Shown: piece after piece, positions 1 through 8,590 of the stretch
How positions within the stretch are numbered: position 1 is the first letter of the stretch
Layout: the number at the start of each line of letters is the position of its first letter
Virus record (IMG/VR): IMGVR_UViG_3300042939_000736
Location: 62,001-126,000 of that record
Source of the DNA: a virus
DNA length: 64,000 nucleotides
Reading direction: 5' to 3' (one strand)
The notes under the pieces: generated by a model
What the model was told of the DNA's origin: nothing
The model's input: the letters and a program-made list of their open reading frames with translations, nothing else
Database searches by the model: none
Translations under genes and position numbers: made by a program

Positions 1-1
1 A

Positions 2-1015
2 ATTAGTACTCTTTCTGATGGATACATGGGAACAGAAGAAAGTATCTTTACTATTTTAACCTATAACTTACCTACCATAATAGATTTTTGTAAAATTGAT
101 TCTAATGGTTTAGTTTATAAATTTTTTGAAGACATAAAAAATAATCAAGTTGTTATAGAAAACACTTCGGTTACGAAGTTTGAAAAAAAACCAATATCAT
201 ATTCTGGAGGCGTCGGATTATATGTTATAACATTTAATTCACCAAAACAATTTGAAGTTTTGATTGAATCTATGTTAGAATACGATCCTTCGTTTTTAAG
301 TAAAACTAAAAAGTTTTTATTGGATAATTCTACAGATTTAACTACAAGTAAAGAATACAAAAATTTGTGTAGTTTATATGATTTTGAACATATCAAAAAA
401 AATAATATAGGCATAACTGGTGGCAGACAATTTATCGCCGAACATTTTAACCAACAGGATGACTTGGATACTTATTATTTTTTTGAAGATGATATGGCTT
501 TTTACAAAAAAGATTCCGGTGTTTGTAAAAATGGTTTTTCAAGATACATTAAACACATTTTTGATATTACTCAAGAAATAATAAAAAAAGAAAATTTTGA
601 TTTTTTAAAACTTAATTTTACCGAATTTTTTGGAAGTCATGATAAGCAGTGGGCTTGGTACAATGTACCTCAAACATTTAGGGAAAAACATTGGCCAAAA
701 AACAAAAGTCTACCAAAACAAGGTTTGGACCCAAATTCACCTAATTTAGAGTTCAAACATATAAAATCACATAGAGGTTTAGCATATGCATCAGGAGAAA
801 TTTATTTATCAAATTGGCCAATACTTATGACTAAAAATGGTAATTATAATTGTTATCTGAAAACAAAATTTAAAAATCCTTATGAACAAACATTGATGAG
901 CCATTGTTATCAAGAAACAATCAAAGGAAATATTTTTGGATCTGTTTTACTATTGACACCAACAGAACATAATAGATTTGACTTTTATGATTCTAAATTA
1001 AGAAAAGAATGTTGA
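2..1015 (+). CDS. Glycosyltransferase-like protein, 5' end cut by the window
   Basis: The reading frame is open to the left edge (ATT at 2-4), so the gene probably starts outside the window. The first in-frame ATG is at 26. The visible part looks like a GT-A type glycosyltransferase: a beta-strand opening around residue 65 of the ATG-started form (GLYVITFNSPKQF), a helix after it, the motif ITGGRQFI, then YYFFEDDM, where EDDM is a plausible DxD-type metal and sugar-nucleotide site. The first 50 residues may be the end of a preceding domain, so the full protein could have two domains. The likely role is transfer of a sugar to a surface or virion protein. A second glycosyltransferase-like gene lies at 62666-63643. 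Family is inferred from fold-level motifs; donor and acceptor are unknown. Confidence 0.6.
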   Translation: MSTLSDGYMGTEESIFTILTYNLPTIIDFCKIDSNGLVYKFFEDIKNNQVVIENTSVTKFEKKPISYSGGVGLYVITFNSPKQFEVLIESMLEYDPSFLSKTKKFLLDNSTDLTTSKEYKNLCSLYDFEHIKKNNIGITGGRQFIAEHFNQQDDLDTYYFFEDDMAFYKKDSGVCKNGFSRYIKHIFDITQEIIKKENFDFLKLNFTEFFGSHDKQWAWYNVPQTFREKHWPKNKSLPKQGLDPNSPNLEFKHIKSHRGLAYASGEIYLSNWPILMTKNGNYNCYLKTKFKNPYEQTLMSHCYQETIKGNIFGSVLLLTPTEHNRFDFYDSKLRKEC

Positions 1016-1021
1016 TTGATA

Positions 1022-1029
1022 TATTTATA
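1022..1029 (+). promoter_or_regulatory. Putative late promoter core TATTTATA
   Basis: TATTTATA lies 14 nt before the ATG at 1043. The same 7-8 nt element recurs on the coding strand ahead of many other transcription units on both strands. No -35 element is visible. The role as a late promoter is inferred from position and recurrence. Confidence 0.5.
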
Positions 1030-1042
1030 ATAAAAACAATTA

Positions 1043-1510
1043 ATGGAATTTTTTATTAAAAAGAATGCCACTCTCCCTTTGTTGAAAATGCAGGTTGTTA
1101 AGGATGGTAGGAGTGATTTTAACAAGATGATGGATCTAATTGAAAGCTCTGCTGTGTTTTTTTCTATGGTTGACATAGAAACAGGTATACCTAAAATTGT
1201 TACAAGACCGGCAGGATTTGTGTCCAAAAAATTGTTAGACCCAAACGCCGACCCTGAATATTATATATATTATCAATTTACAAACAAAGACACAAAAAAA
1301 GTCGGAAGATACGAAGGTCAATTTCTTTTTAGAAATGATGACGGTGTATTAATTTTACCAATTAGAGAAAAGTTATTTATAAATGTACAAGAAAGTTTTA
1401 TTGCTGATGACTTACCATATGATTCTTGTTATGTAAGTGAATTCCCTTGTTGTATTTCACCCAACCCATTTCCACCAAACACAACAACAACCACAACTTT
1501 ATTTTTTTAA
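1043..1510 (+). CDS. Small virion-type protein with C-terminal poly-threonine tract
   Basis: A 155-residue protein, predicted mostly beta (alternating strands such as YYIYYQF and GRYEGQFLF). The pattern of a short-strand N-terminus, a D-x-x-T-G turn and a later G-x-Y-x-G-x-F strand resembles the N-terminal beta sandwich of baseplate upper proteins, but this is a weak match. The end is unusual: a Cys-rich stretch (DSCYVSEFPCC) is followed by a proline-rich segment and six Thr residues (about 147-152). Similar poly-Thr runs occur in the sheath (12587-15910) and in the protein at 58650-60830. It has its own TATTTATA element. I infer a virion or baseplate component; function unproven. Confidence 0.55.
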   Translation: MEFFIKKNATLPLLKMQVVKDGRSDFNKMMDLIESSAVFFSMVDIETGIPKIVTRPAGFVSKKLLDPNADPEYYIYYQFTNKDTKKVGRYEGQFLFRNDDGVLILPIREKLFINVQESFIADDLPYDSCYVSEFPCCISPNPFPPNTTTTTTLFF

Positions 1511-1615
1511 ATTTGTTTTATCATAAGTTGATAAAGGTAATTTTTACTTCTATATTTATTTACGAAGGTAAATGCCGACCTTATTCGGTAGCTAATACAC
1601 CAAAAGTAAATAATT
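1511..1615 (+). promoter_or_regulatory. Leader of the DNA polymerase gene with TATTTATT element
   Basis: This 105-nt gap has the TATTTATT element at 1553-1560, then a possible small hairpin (CCGA/TCGG around 1574-1589) between the element and the start at 1616. There is no Shine-Dalgarno sequence near the ATG. The hairpin could affect translation, but the stem is only four base pairs. Confidence 0.35.
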
Positions 1616-4429
1616 ATGATATCACAAGAAGAAATTGAACAGTTTCTTCAGGGAAATGATCCTGAGGAATTTATCGTATCTGTAGAATACGACTATGTAT
1701 CCGACAAAATTTTTAAAATTAAAGAAGTTCCAGGAAAGGGAAAACAAATCCAACGAGATACTTTAATATCATTTGCTTGGGTGGGGGATTTACGTAATCT
1801 TAACTTTTATTCAAAATCAAAGGCGTTACAAAAAGAAGCCATGACAAAACATGGTATCATTATAGAAAAACTACGAACTGACGGAAACGAACGATTAGAG
1901 AATGGTTTAACATTTCTTGTTAAGTCCATGAAAGGTTATAGAAACCTTATTCAGTTTTTTAGAGAAGGTGGTGTTGATCCTTGGGGTGATAATGTAAAGG
2001 ATTTAATAATGGTTTTACCTCCCGTTGAACAATACCTCATCTCAAAGGAAAAACGACTATTCAAAGGATTTGAGGAATACAACGACATTACGAGAATGGT
2101 ATTCGACTTGGAAACGACCTCACTTGAGCCCAAGGATGGTCGTATCTTCATGATCGGAATCAAAACAAACAAAGGATTCAAAAAAGTTATTGAGTGTACA
2201 AACGAAGACGAAGAACGAAGAGGTATTACAGAGTTCTTTAATATTATAGAAGAACAAAAACCTTCAATCCTTTCAGGATACAACTCATTCAACTTCGACT
2301 GGTATTGGATTTATGAAAGATGTAAAATCCTAAACCTTGACATCAAAAGAGTTGCAAAATCTCTGAACCCTGAAAAATCCATTTCACAAAAGGAATCAAT
2401 GTTGAAACTTGCTAACGAAGTTGAAAAGTTCACTCAAACACAAATGTGGGGTTATAATATCATTGACATTCTACATTCAGTTCGTAGAGCTCAAGCGATT
2501 AACTCAAACATTAAAGAGGCTGGTTTGAAGTATATTACAAAGTATATCGAAGCTGAAGCTCCTGATCGTGTGTATGTTGATCACGACAAGATTGGTTCTA
2601 TGTATCGTGAAAAGGAAGATTATTGGTTGAACATAGAAAATGGTAAGTACAAGAAGGTAGGTGTTGATCCTAAGATTGATGATGTTTGTTCAAGACATAC
2701 AAATGTTTATATCAAAACAACGGGGGACGACATTATCGAGCGTTATCTTGACGATGACCTTGAAGAAACCCTCTTGGTTGACGAAGAATTCAATCAAGGA
2801 TCATTCTTGTTGGCATCACTTCTTCCAACAACGTATGAAAGGGTTTCAACGATGGGTACCGCTACATTATGGAAAATGTTGATGTTAGCTTGGTCTTATA
2901 AACATGGATTAGCAATTCCTGCTAAGAACGACAAAGGGAACTTTGTAGGTGGGCTTTCTCGTCTTATACGAACAGGTTACTCTAAGAACGTATTAAAACT
3001 TGACTACTCGTCTCTATATCCGTCCATTCAGTTGGTTCACGATGTATTTCCCGAGTGTGATGTCACAGGTGCAATGAAAGGTTTATTATCTTACTTCCGT
3101 AACACTCGTATCAAATACAAACAACTTGCTGAGGAATATGCGTCTATAGATAAAAAAAAGTCAACTTCTTACGACCGTAAACAATTACCGATTAAGATCT
3201 TCATCAACTCGATGTTCGGGGCGTTATCGGCACCACAGGTATTTCATTGGGGTGATATGGATAAAGGTGAAATGATAACTTGTACGGGTCGTCAGTATCT
3301 TCGTATGATGATTCACTTTTTTATGGATCGTGGATATACACCTCTTGTAATGGACACGGACGGTATTAACTTCTCGGTTCCTGAAGGTGTTGAGGAAAGA
3401 AAATATGTTGGTAAAGGTCTCAACTGGAAAGTAAAAGAAGGTAAGGAGTATGTAGGTGAGGAAGCAGATGTGATGGAGTTTAATGATCTTGCGATGAGAG
3501 GTGAGATGGCTCTTGATACTGATGGACAATGGCCAGCGTGTATTAACTTAGCTCGAAAAAACTACGCACTTATCACAGCTAAAGGTAAGATTAAACTTAC
3601 AGGAAACTCAATCAAGTCTAAGAAAATGCCAATCTATATTGAGAAGTTCTTAGATAAGGGGATCAAACTTTTACTTGATGGTAAAGGACAAGAGTTTGTT
3701 GAGTGGTATTATGAATACGTACAACAGATATTTGATTTACAGATTCCGTTAATGGATATTGCAAACAAGGCAAAAGTGAAACAAAGTATTGACGATTATA
3801 TTATTCGTAGTAAACAAACAACAAAGGCTGGGAGTTTAATGTCTCGTCAAGCACACATGGAATTAGCAATCAAAGAAGGTCTTAATGTTAATCTTGGCGA
3901 TGTGATCTTTTATGTAAACAACGGTAGTAAGGCTTCACACGGTGATGTACAAAAAGTTAATAAACCAAAGAAAGGTTGGTCTCAAGAACACATTGATACT
4001 TATGGTGGACCTATTCCTGAAAACTTAGATTCTATTATACAACTTAATTGTTATCGTATTGATCCGTTAGATCTTGAAAGTAACCCTACCATGAAAGGTC
4101 AATACAACATACAACGAGCAATTGCAACATTCAACAAAAGAGTGGAACCATTACTTGTTGTTTTTAAACAAGAAGTACGAAATGGACTATTAGTTAAAAA
4201 TCCTGAAGACAGACCTTTTTTCACAAAAGAACAGTGTGAGTTAATAAATGGTCAACCATTTGATGACGCCGATCAAGACAAGTTAGAAGATGTTATGGAA
4301 ATATCTGCGGAAGAAATGTTATTTTGGAATCGTGTTGGTGAAACACCATACCACATGTATAAAATGGCAGATCCCTTTATGTTAAAATATCTTAAGGCCA
4401 ATGATTTAGAACATTTTCAAACCGTCTGA
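1616..4429 (+). CDS. 43: Family B DNA polymerase (T4 gp43-like)
   Basis: Replicative polymerase with 3'-5' proofreading, 937 residues, close to T4 gp43 (898). Exonuclease motifs: FDLET (D164, E166), then NSFNFDW in Exo II, and a YLDDD segment that fits Exo III. Polymerase motifs: A, DYSSLYPS (D463); B, NSMFG (N531-G535); C, MDTDG (D580, D582). All catalytic acids are present, so the enzyme should be active. It is separate from the other replication genes at 33-40 kb and its 3' end overlaps the convergent gene at 4406-4753 by 24 nt. Arginine is often coded by CGT/CGA here, whereas the neighbouring structural genes use mainly AGA, hinting at a different codon history. Start chosen as the first ATG, behind an A-rich leader. 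Confidence 0.96.
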   Translation: MISQEEIEQFLQGNDPEEFIVSVEYDYVSDKIFKIKEVPGKGKQIQRDTLISFAWVGDLRNLNFYSKSKALQKEAMTKHGIIIEKLRTDGNERLENGLTFLVKSMKGYRNLIQFFREGGVDPWGDNVKDLIMVLPPVEQYLISKEKRLFKGFEEYNDITRMVFDLETTSLEPKDGRIFMIGIKTNKGFKKVIECTNEDEERRGITEFFNIIEEQKPSILSGYNSFNFDWYWIYERCKILNLDIKRVAKSLNPEKSISQKESMLKLANEVEKFTQTQMWGYNIIDILHSVRRAQAINSNIKEAGLKYITKYIEAEAPDRVYVDHDKIGSMYREKEDYWLNIENGKYKKVGVDPKIDDVCSRHTNVYIKTTGDDIIERYLDDDLEETLLVDEEFNQGSFLLASLLPTTYERVSTMGTATLWKMLMLAWSYKHGLAIPAKNDKGNFVGGLSRLIRTGYSKNVLKLDYSSLYPSIQLVHDVFPECDVTGAMKGLLSYFRNTRIKYKQLAEEYASIDKKKSTSYDRKQLPIKIFINSMFGALSAPQVFHWGDMDKGEMITCTGRQYLRMMIHFFMDRGYTPLVMDTDGINFSVPEGVEERKYVGKGLNWKVKEGKEYVGEEADVMEFNDLAMRGEMALDTDGQWPACINLARKNYALITAKGKIKLTGNSIKSKKMPIYIEKFLDKGIKLLLDGKGQEFVEWYYEYVQQIFDLQIPLMDIANKAKVKQSIDDYIIRSKQTTKAGSLMSRQAHMELAIKEGLNVNLGDVIFYVNNGSKASHGDVQKVNKPKKGWSQEHIDTYGGPIPENLDSIIQLNCYRIDPLDLESNPTMKGQYNIQRAIATFNKRVEPLLVVFKQEVRNGLLVKNPEDRPFFTKEQCELINGQPFDDADQDKLEDVMEISAEEMLFWNRVGETPYHMYKMADPFMLKYLKANDLEHFQTV

Positions 4430-4753
4430 AGATAGTATATACCAGTTACCTTCTACAAATTGAAATTGTACACAAGCCCCTTTTTCTAAAAGTAATTCAT
4501 CCCATTCTTCATCTATAGTCCCTACGTCAGATTTTACCAAAACTGTCGTAAGGGATTTTATTATAATTCTTTTTGTTAATTTAGAATTTAGTGTTACTTC
4601 ACAATTAGGTATACCTTTAACAATTAATAATGATTCATCATTGGTATGGTATTGATCTTTGGAAATTATTATTGCCTTTTCCTTTTCTTTAGAACTTTCA
4701 ACCAATGTTTGATATTTTATTATGTTTTTTCTTGTTGGTAAATTAGTCATCAT
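4406..4753 (-). CDS. Small protein of unknown function, possibly virion-associated
   Basis: A 115-residue protein I do not recognise. The second half is strand-rich, with regular hydrophobic alternation (KRIIIKSLTTVLVKSD) and a closing WYILSSDG motif that recalls short trimeric beta domains at the ends of phage fibres or decoration proteins. It starts with an ATGATGA overlap on the stop of the neck-protein gene (4750-5874), so the two are translationally coupled and probably both structural. The 3' end overlaps the DNA polymerase gene tail-to-tail by 24 nt, leaving no room for a separate terminator. The structural role is inferred from the operon only. Confidence 0.6.
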   Translation of the reverse strand: MMTNLPTRKNIIKYQTLVESSKEKEKAIIISKDQYHTNDESLLIVKGIPNCEVTLNSKLTKRIIIKSLTTVLVKSDVGTIDEEWDELLLEKGACVQFQFVEGNWYILSSDGLKMF

Positions 4754-5874
4754 ATAACGTATATTTGTCTTGGCATGGCACGAAACTTTAATGTTTTGTT
4801 AAGATTTTCAGCAATTAAAGCTTCTCTTTCCATAACTTTATCCGGCCTTAGTCTTGTTAATTTTCCTTCAGCGCCAATAAGTTCTTCAACTAATTTTACT
4901 TTTTCGTCCTTACCTTCAGTACCTAATGATTGCCATTCCATTGTTAAATCACCATCAGGTGTTTTAAGATTACCGCTAAACTTACCCCTAACTTTGGACA
5001 ATAATTCCTTAGCAGATGCAACCAACCATCTTCTTACCCAAATTTGTGCCGGATTATTTAAATCATTCCACGATAACTTTTCATATGGTACGTCAGATGG
5101 TAACTTGATAATATCGGGATTGTCTTTAAGACACTTATTTCTATCACCGTCTGTAGTGTCATAATACCAATACCAAACTTTTCCTTTCATCAAAGTTGAA
5201 TTACCAAAGTCAAATTTACCACCTGGTGTATTCATCAAATGAACGGCTTTTTTACCATCAGGAAGTGCAGTTACTCTATAGGTCAAATCACCAGCAATTA
5301 TTCTTCTTTGTATGTTTATTTCTTGCATTCTTAATAACATGTCGAATGCCGGCATCAAAAAGTAACTACCTGAAACGTTTCCTACTTGTGCATAACCAGC
5401 GGGTCCTGATATTCCACCTCCTGCTATACCACCAAAAGCCCATGGATCAAAAAGTAAGTTATTCATTTCAGGTGGTGTGAACCAGAGCAATTCATTTAAC
5501 TCTCTACCCGCAGGTATTTCATATATTTGTTGGCCCGCTTGTAACTGAATGTAGTCTTTTTTCATAACCCAATCACCACCAGCTTGTAAACCTACAATTT
5601 TAGAATACGCGTAAGTGTATCGTGTTTCATAATCTAAACTTTTGGTCATGAATGCCTTGGTTAAAGATTGGGTTTCGACGTTCAAACCCCAAAGACTTGT
5701 CCACTGACTTTCAGTTAACCAATCTTGTATATATTGTGAATAGTCTTCTATTGAAAATTCCAAAAGAGTGTCTAGTTGTTCATCTTCCAACTCAACCGAT
5801 CTTAAAGGTGCTCCTAAAATGTGTCTGACTCTTGTGTATAGTCTTTCTCTTTCTTCATTACTTATAATTGACAT
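4750..5874 (-). CDS. Neck / head-tail connector protein (T4 gp13-like)
   Basis: A 374-residue protein. The N-terminus is helical and acidic (EDEQLDTLLEFSIEDYSQYI, about residues 29-48), as in connector proteins that bind the portal; the middle contains a Gly/Ala-rich loop (WAFGGIAGGGISGPAG), and the C-terminal half is helical and charged. Length is somewhat larger than T4 gp13 (309). Assignment to the gp13-like neck family rests on this N-terminal pattern, the size and the co-occurrence of neck and tail-completion genes just to the right (10748-12301, opposite strand). The start ATG at 5874 lies 15 nt after a leftward TATTTATA element. Neck function is probable rather than proven. Confidence 0.6.
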   Translation of the reverse strand: MSIISNEERERLYTRVRHILGAPLRSVELEDEQLDTLLEFSIEDYSQYIQDWLTESQWTSLWGLNVETQSLTKAFMTKSLDYETRYTYAYSKIVGLQAGGDWVMKKDYIQLQAGQQIYEIPAGRELNELLWFTPPEMNNLLFDPWAFGGIAGGGISGPAGYAQVGNVSGSYFLMPAFDMLLRMQEINIQRRIIAGDLTYRVTALPDGKKAVHLMNTPGGKFDFGNSTLMKGKVWYWYYDTTDGDRNKCLKDNPDIIKLPSDVPYEKLSWNDLNNPAQIWVRRWLVASAKELLSKVRGKFSGNLKTPDGDLTMEWQSLGTEGKDEKVKLVEELIGAEGKLTRLRPDKVMEREALIAENLNKTLKFRAMPRQIYVI

Positions 5875-5889
5875 GATGATTGTTTTTTA

Positions 5890-5897
5890 TATAAATA
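5890..5897 (-). promoter_or_regulatory. Putative late promoter core, leftward
   Basis: The minus strand reads GATATTTATA, 15 nt before the ATG of the neck-protein gene. It would also drive the overlapping small gene at 4406-4753. Orientation relative to the gene is the same as for the plus-strand copies. Confidence 0.5.
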
Positions 5898-5901
5898 TCT
5901 T

Positions 5902-8034
5902 TTATTGGGTAATAAGTTGATCAAGATTTTTTTTATAAAATTTAATAATTTCATTAATATTTTCAGATTGACCTAATTCACGTAGTTTATTTTTGTAGTA
6001 ATCTATTCTTTCTTTGTAATATTCAATTTCTTTATCCACATCCCTCACCAATTTAGGTTTTGATTCAGATTTAGTAGGTTCTAAAATTACATCTAATGAA
6101 AGGTTTGTACTTATAGGATTTTCATAATAAATGACAAAAAACTTAGGAAACGTAGATGGATTTGCAACAGTTTGTATTCTTGTGTAGTCATTTCTGAACA
6201 TAATGTATTTTTCATTAGGTCTGTCCACATATAATATAACGTCAACATTATCTTCTTTATATTTTGTGTGGTTATGCCAAGAAGGTACTTTGTAATAATA
6301 ACCTCTTTCAGACCCAATTTTTTCGACCTTACTAACGTCAACTGGTTTTACTTGAACAAAGTATGAAGTGTTTTCAATTATCAAATCGAAGTCTTGACCA
6401 AGTTTTCTATCTCTTATATCACCAGCACATCTTTCTTTAATTTGCCAAGTCATACCTTCTTCTTGTGGGTTAAGTTTGAAAGATTGTATTAAAACTGATT
6501 TGGCATAGTTTTCATTTTCCCTACCATCTATTATAGTTTGGCTATTCAAATTTACTAACCGTTCAGTAAATCTCCCATCGTTACCAACAAGGTCATCAAT
6601 ATTATTCATAATCCAAATCCTAAAATTTTCCAAACCATCAGTTTCTTCGACCCATATTTTTTGGATTTCTTTGTGTACCGCACTGTTAGTGTCAAATCTA
6701 TTTATAATAGACCAATTTCCTAAACCACCATAATTTTCTTCTGTAAATCTACCACCTATTATTCCATCTTCAGTTTGACATTCATCAGTTTGTATTTTAC
6801 CTAAACAACCATTCGGATGAAACTCACCTTCACAAAAAGGATATGCTTTATTTATAATAAGCCTAAAGGATTTTGGTTTGATTGGAAAAACTTCTTTACT
6901 TTCATTTAAAACTTTTTTACGAACTGTAGATTCTTTTAAAGTTTTTTTTTCAATTTTTTTCTTATACAGATCGTTAACAAAGTCCCAATTTACGTGGTTC
7001 CAAAATTTTTTGATATAATCATCTTTTTTGTTTTGGTATTTCAAATAGTACGCGTGTTCCCAAAGATCTAATCCTAAAAGCGGATAACCACCATCTTTAA
7101 CAATATTCATTAATGGGTTGTCTTGATTTGGTGTGGACAATATTTTTAATTTTTTGTTCTTTCCTATCACTAACCAAACCCATCCAGATCCAAATCGTTT
7201 TTTTGCTTCTTCATTAAATTGGTCCTTCATTTTTTTTACATTACCAAAATCTTCGGTAATCTTATTGAAGATTTCATCTTTTGGTATTTGTTTTTTTGGT
7301 GACAACATTTTCCAAAATAAAGCGTGGTTAAAGGCTCCCCCTGCGTTATTTCTTACCGAGTCGTCAAATTTATTTATAGATATTATTATATCTTCTAAAT
7401 CCATTTCCCCTTCTTTATTTTTTAACGCATCATTAAGTTTTTTTACATATCCTTTATAATGTTTATTATAATGTATGTTCATAGTCTTAGGATCTACAAA
7501 CTGTTTCATTGCGGAATATGAATACGGGAGTTTTTCTATACCAATTTTTTTCATTTCCAAAATGAAGTTTTCTTGGATGTTGAATTTATCTTGAATAAGA
7601 ATCTTTTCTTCCAATAATTGAATTTTGTCTTGGATTGGTTTCAATCCTTCAAAAATAATATTTTCTAAATCAGGATTTTCTTTTTCAAAAGTTTTAATAA
7701 GTGAACCTGCCAAAGAATTGGCTTCGTCTTCGTTTTGACCACCAATATCAGGTCCTCTTTTTCTACCTAAAACATTTCTTTGATGACTATGAACCCATTC
7801 GTGTGCTAATGTTCTAAGAATATCTCTGTTCATTCTATTATTTACTAAAATTTTGATTCCCTTTTCTTTGTGTTGACTTCCTGTGGTCATTCTACCTTCA
7901 CGTTGTCCCAACAGATGAATTACTAAGTCATCTTTTAGTGGATACTCTTTTTGTAAAAACTTACAAAAAGTTTTAAGTAGATCTTTTTCTTGCTTGCTTA
8001 TGTCTGAATTTATATTTTTGAAAGTAACGTTCAT
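5902..8034 (-). CDS. Three-domain fusion: zincin-like peptidase, Fe/Mn superoxide dismutase, PD-(D/E)XK-like nuclease
   Basis: A 710-residue protein with three distinct parts. Residues 1-130 hold a zincin signature, TLAHEWVH (H78, E79, H82), in a small metallopeptidase-like domain. Residues about 165-360 are a complete Fe/Mn superoxide dismutase: LPYSYSAMKQF start, ligands H188 (MNIH), H237 (NHALFW), D323 and H327 (DLWEHAYY), gatekeeper-type Tyr at 196, and the GSGWVWLV strand. All four metal ligands are kept, so dismutation of superoxide is likely. Residues about 380-655 have a Cys-bearing segment (FCEGEFHPNGC, then DECQTEDG) and a QDFDLII...FVQVKP core (D548/D550, Q561, K563) like PD-(D/E)XK nucleases with Q in place of E. 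The C-terminus is a charged coiled coil. Each domain is recognisable alone; the joint function is unknown. A LNES site between domains 2 and 3 could be a processing site. Preceded by a TATTTAT element and an upstream terminator, so probably its own unit. Confidence 0.85.
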   Translation of the reverse strand: MNVTFKNINSDISKQEKDLLKTFCKFLQKEYPLKDDLVIHLLGQREGRMTTGSQHKEKGIKILVNNRMNRDILRTLAHEWVHSHQRNVLGRKRGPDIGGQNEDEANSLAGSLIKTFEKENPDLENIIFEGLKPIQDKIQLLEEKILIQDKFNIQENFILEMKKIGIEKLPYSYSAMKQFVDPKTMNIHYNKHYKGYVKKLNDALKNKEGEMDLEDIIISINKFDDSVRNNAGGAFNHALFWKMLSPKKQIPKDEIFNKITEDFGNVKKMKDQFNEEAKKRFGSGWVWLVIGKNKKLKILSTPNQDNPLMNIVKDGGYPLLGLDLWEHAYYLKYQNKKDDYIKKFWNHVNWDFVNDLYKKKIEKKTLKESTVRKKVLNESKEVFPIKPKSFRLIINKAYPFCEGEFHPNGCLGKIQTDECQTEDGIIGGRFTEENYGGLGNWSIINRFDTNSAVHKEIQKIWVEETDGLENFRIWIMNNIDDLVGNDGRFTERLVNLNSQTIIDGRENENYAKSVLIQSFKLNPQEEGMTWQIKERCAGDIRDRKLGQDFDLIIENTSYFVQVKPVDVSKVEKIGSERGYYYKVPSWHNHTKYKEDNVDVILYVDRPNEKYIMFRNDYTRIQTVANPSTFPKFFVIYYENPISTNLSLDVILEPTKSESKPKLVRDVDKEIEYYKERIDYYKNKLRELGQSENINEIIKFYKKNLDQLITQ

Positions 8035-8039
8035 TGAAA

Positions 8040-8046
8040 ATAAATA
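8040..8046 (-). promoter_or_regulatory. Putative late promoter core, leftward
   Basis: The minus strand reads GATATTTATTTT, with the TATTTAT core 5 nt before the ATG at 8034. This is the shortest spacing in the window; the mRNA would be almost leaderless. Confidence 0.45.
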
Positions 8047-8052
8047 TCATTT

Positions 8053-8081
8053 AAAATAAAAAACCCCATTTTAGATGGGGT
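8053..8081 (-). terminator. Intrinsic terminator, leftward
   Basis: Perfect 6-bp stem CCCCAT/ATGGGG (8064-8069 with 8075-8080). On the minus strand the stem is followed by GGGGTTTTTTATTTT, so it ends leftward transcripts from the gene at 8106-8477. Confidence 0.75.
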
Positions 8082-8105
8082 CAATTAGATGAGGTTATGT
8101 TTTTT

Positions 8106-8477
8106 TTATTTTTTGTGTTCTTTAATTTTTGCGTCTAATTTATCACAACGCGAATCTATATGACTTGACAGGTTTGAAATGTCAAATTTAGTTAGTCTTT
8201 CTAAATCTGTAAATCTTCTATCAACTTCGTCACTATAGTTGTTTAAATTAATTGATAGATCTTTATGTAGATCATCAATACGATTGTTTATCTCACTAAG
8301 TGAGTGTCTTCTTTCCCTTTCTATATGATCAATATAATCATGAAATGATTTAACTTCAGTAAAAAAAGTGTTTTTATCAACCTTAACTTTTAACTTTAAA
8401 AACGTGACCACAACTGATGTTACAACCGCAACCACACCCAAAGTAGATAAAACTGATATTAATATAACTGTTTCCAT
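8106..8477 (-). CDS. Small membrane-anchored coiled-coil protein
   Basis: A 123-residue protein. Residues about 4-28 form one strong transmembrane helix (VILISVLSTLGVVAVVTSVV), with no signal-peptidase site evident. The rest is a long, charged, heptad-like coiled coil with a single Cys near the end. This is an N-in or N-out single-pass topology with a long soluble rod. Phage spanin subunits, tail-length or membrane-associated replication factors can look like this, so the role stays open. It stands alone between two leftward terminators (8548-8572 and 8053-8081), with about 70 nt of leader and no clear TATTTAT core close to the ATG, so it may be expressed at another time than its neighbours. 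Confidence 0.65.
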   Translation of the reverse strand: METVILISVLSTLGVVAVVTSVVVTFLKLKVKVDKNTFFTEVKSFHDYIDHIERERRHSLSEINNRIDDLHKDLSINLNNYSDEVDRRFTDLERLTKFDISNLSSHIDSRCDKLDAKIKEHKK

Positions 8478-8547
8478 AACTTTATTTTTTTTAATGTTTA
8501 TTAAACCTCATCTTAAAACAAGATAGGTTATCAAAAACTTAAATAAA

Positions 8548-8572
8548 TAAAAAACCCCACTATTGGTGGGGT
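8548..8572 (-). terminator. Intrinsic terminator, leftward
   Basis: Stem ACCCCAC/GTGGGGT (8554-8560 with 8566-8572) around a short loop. The minus strand continues into a T-rich run, so it ends leftward transcripts of the gene at 8591-8893. Confidence 0.75.
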
Positions 8573-8590
8573 CTTAAGAAATTTTTTAGA

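Noticed and set aside
1511-1615. Possible tRNA or small RNA in the leader of the polymerase gene
   Set aside because: Only a four-base stem is visible and there is no cloverleaf; no tRNA was seen in any gap.
1447-1638. Open frame of 63 codons between the poly-Thr protein and the polymerase gene
   Set aside because: It overlaps the end of one gene and the start of another, and it contains the promoter element and the leader, so it is not coding.
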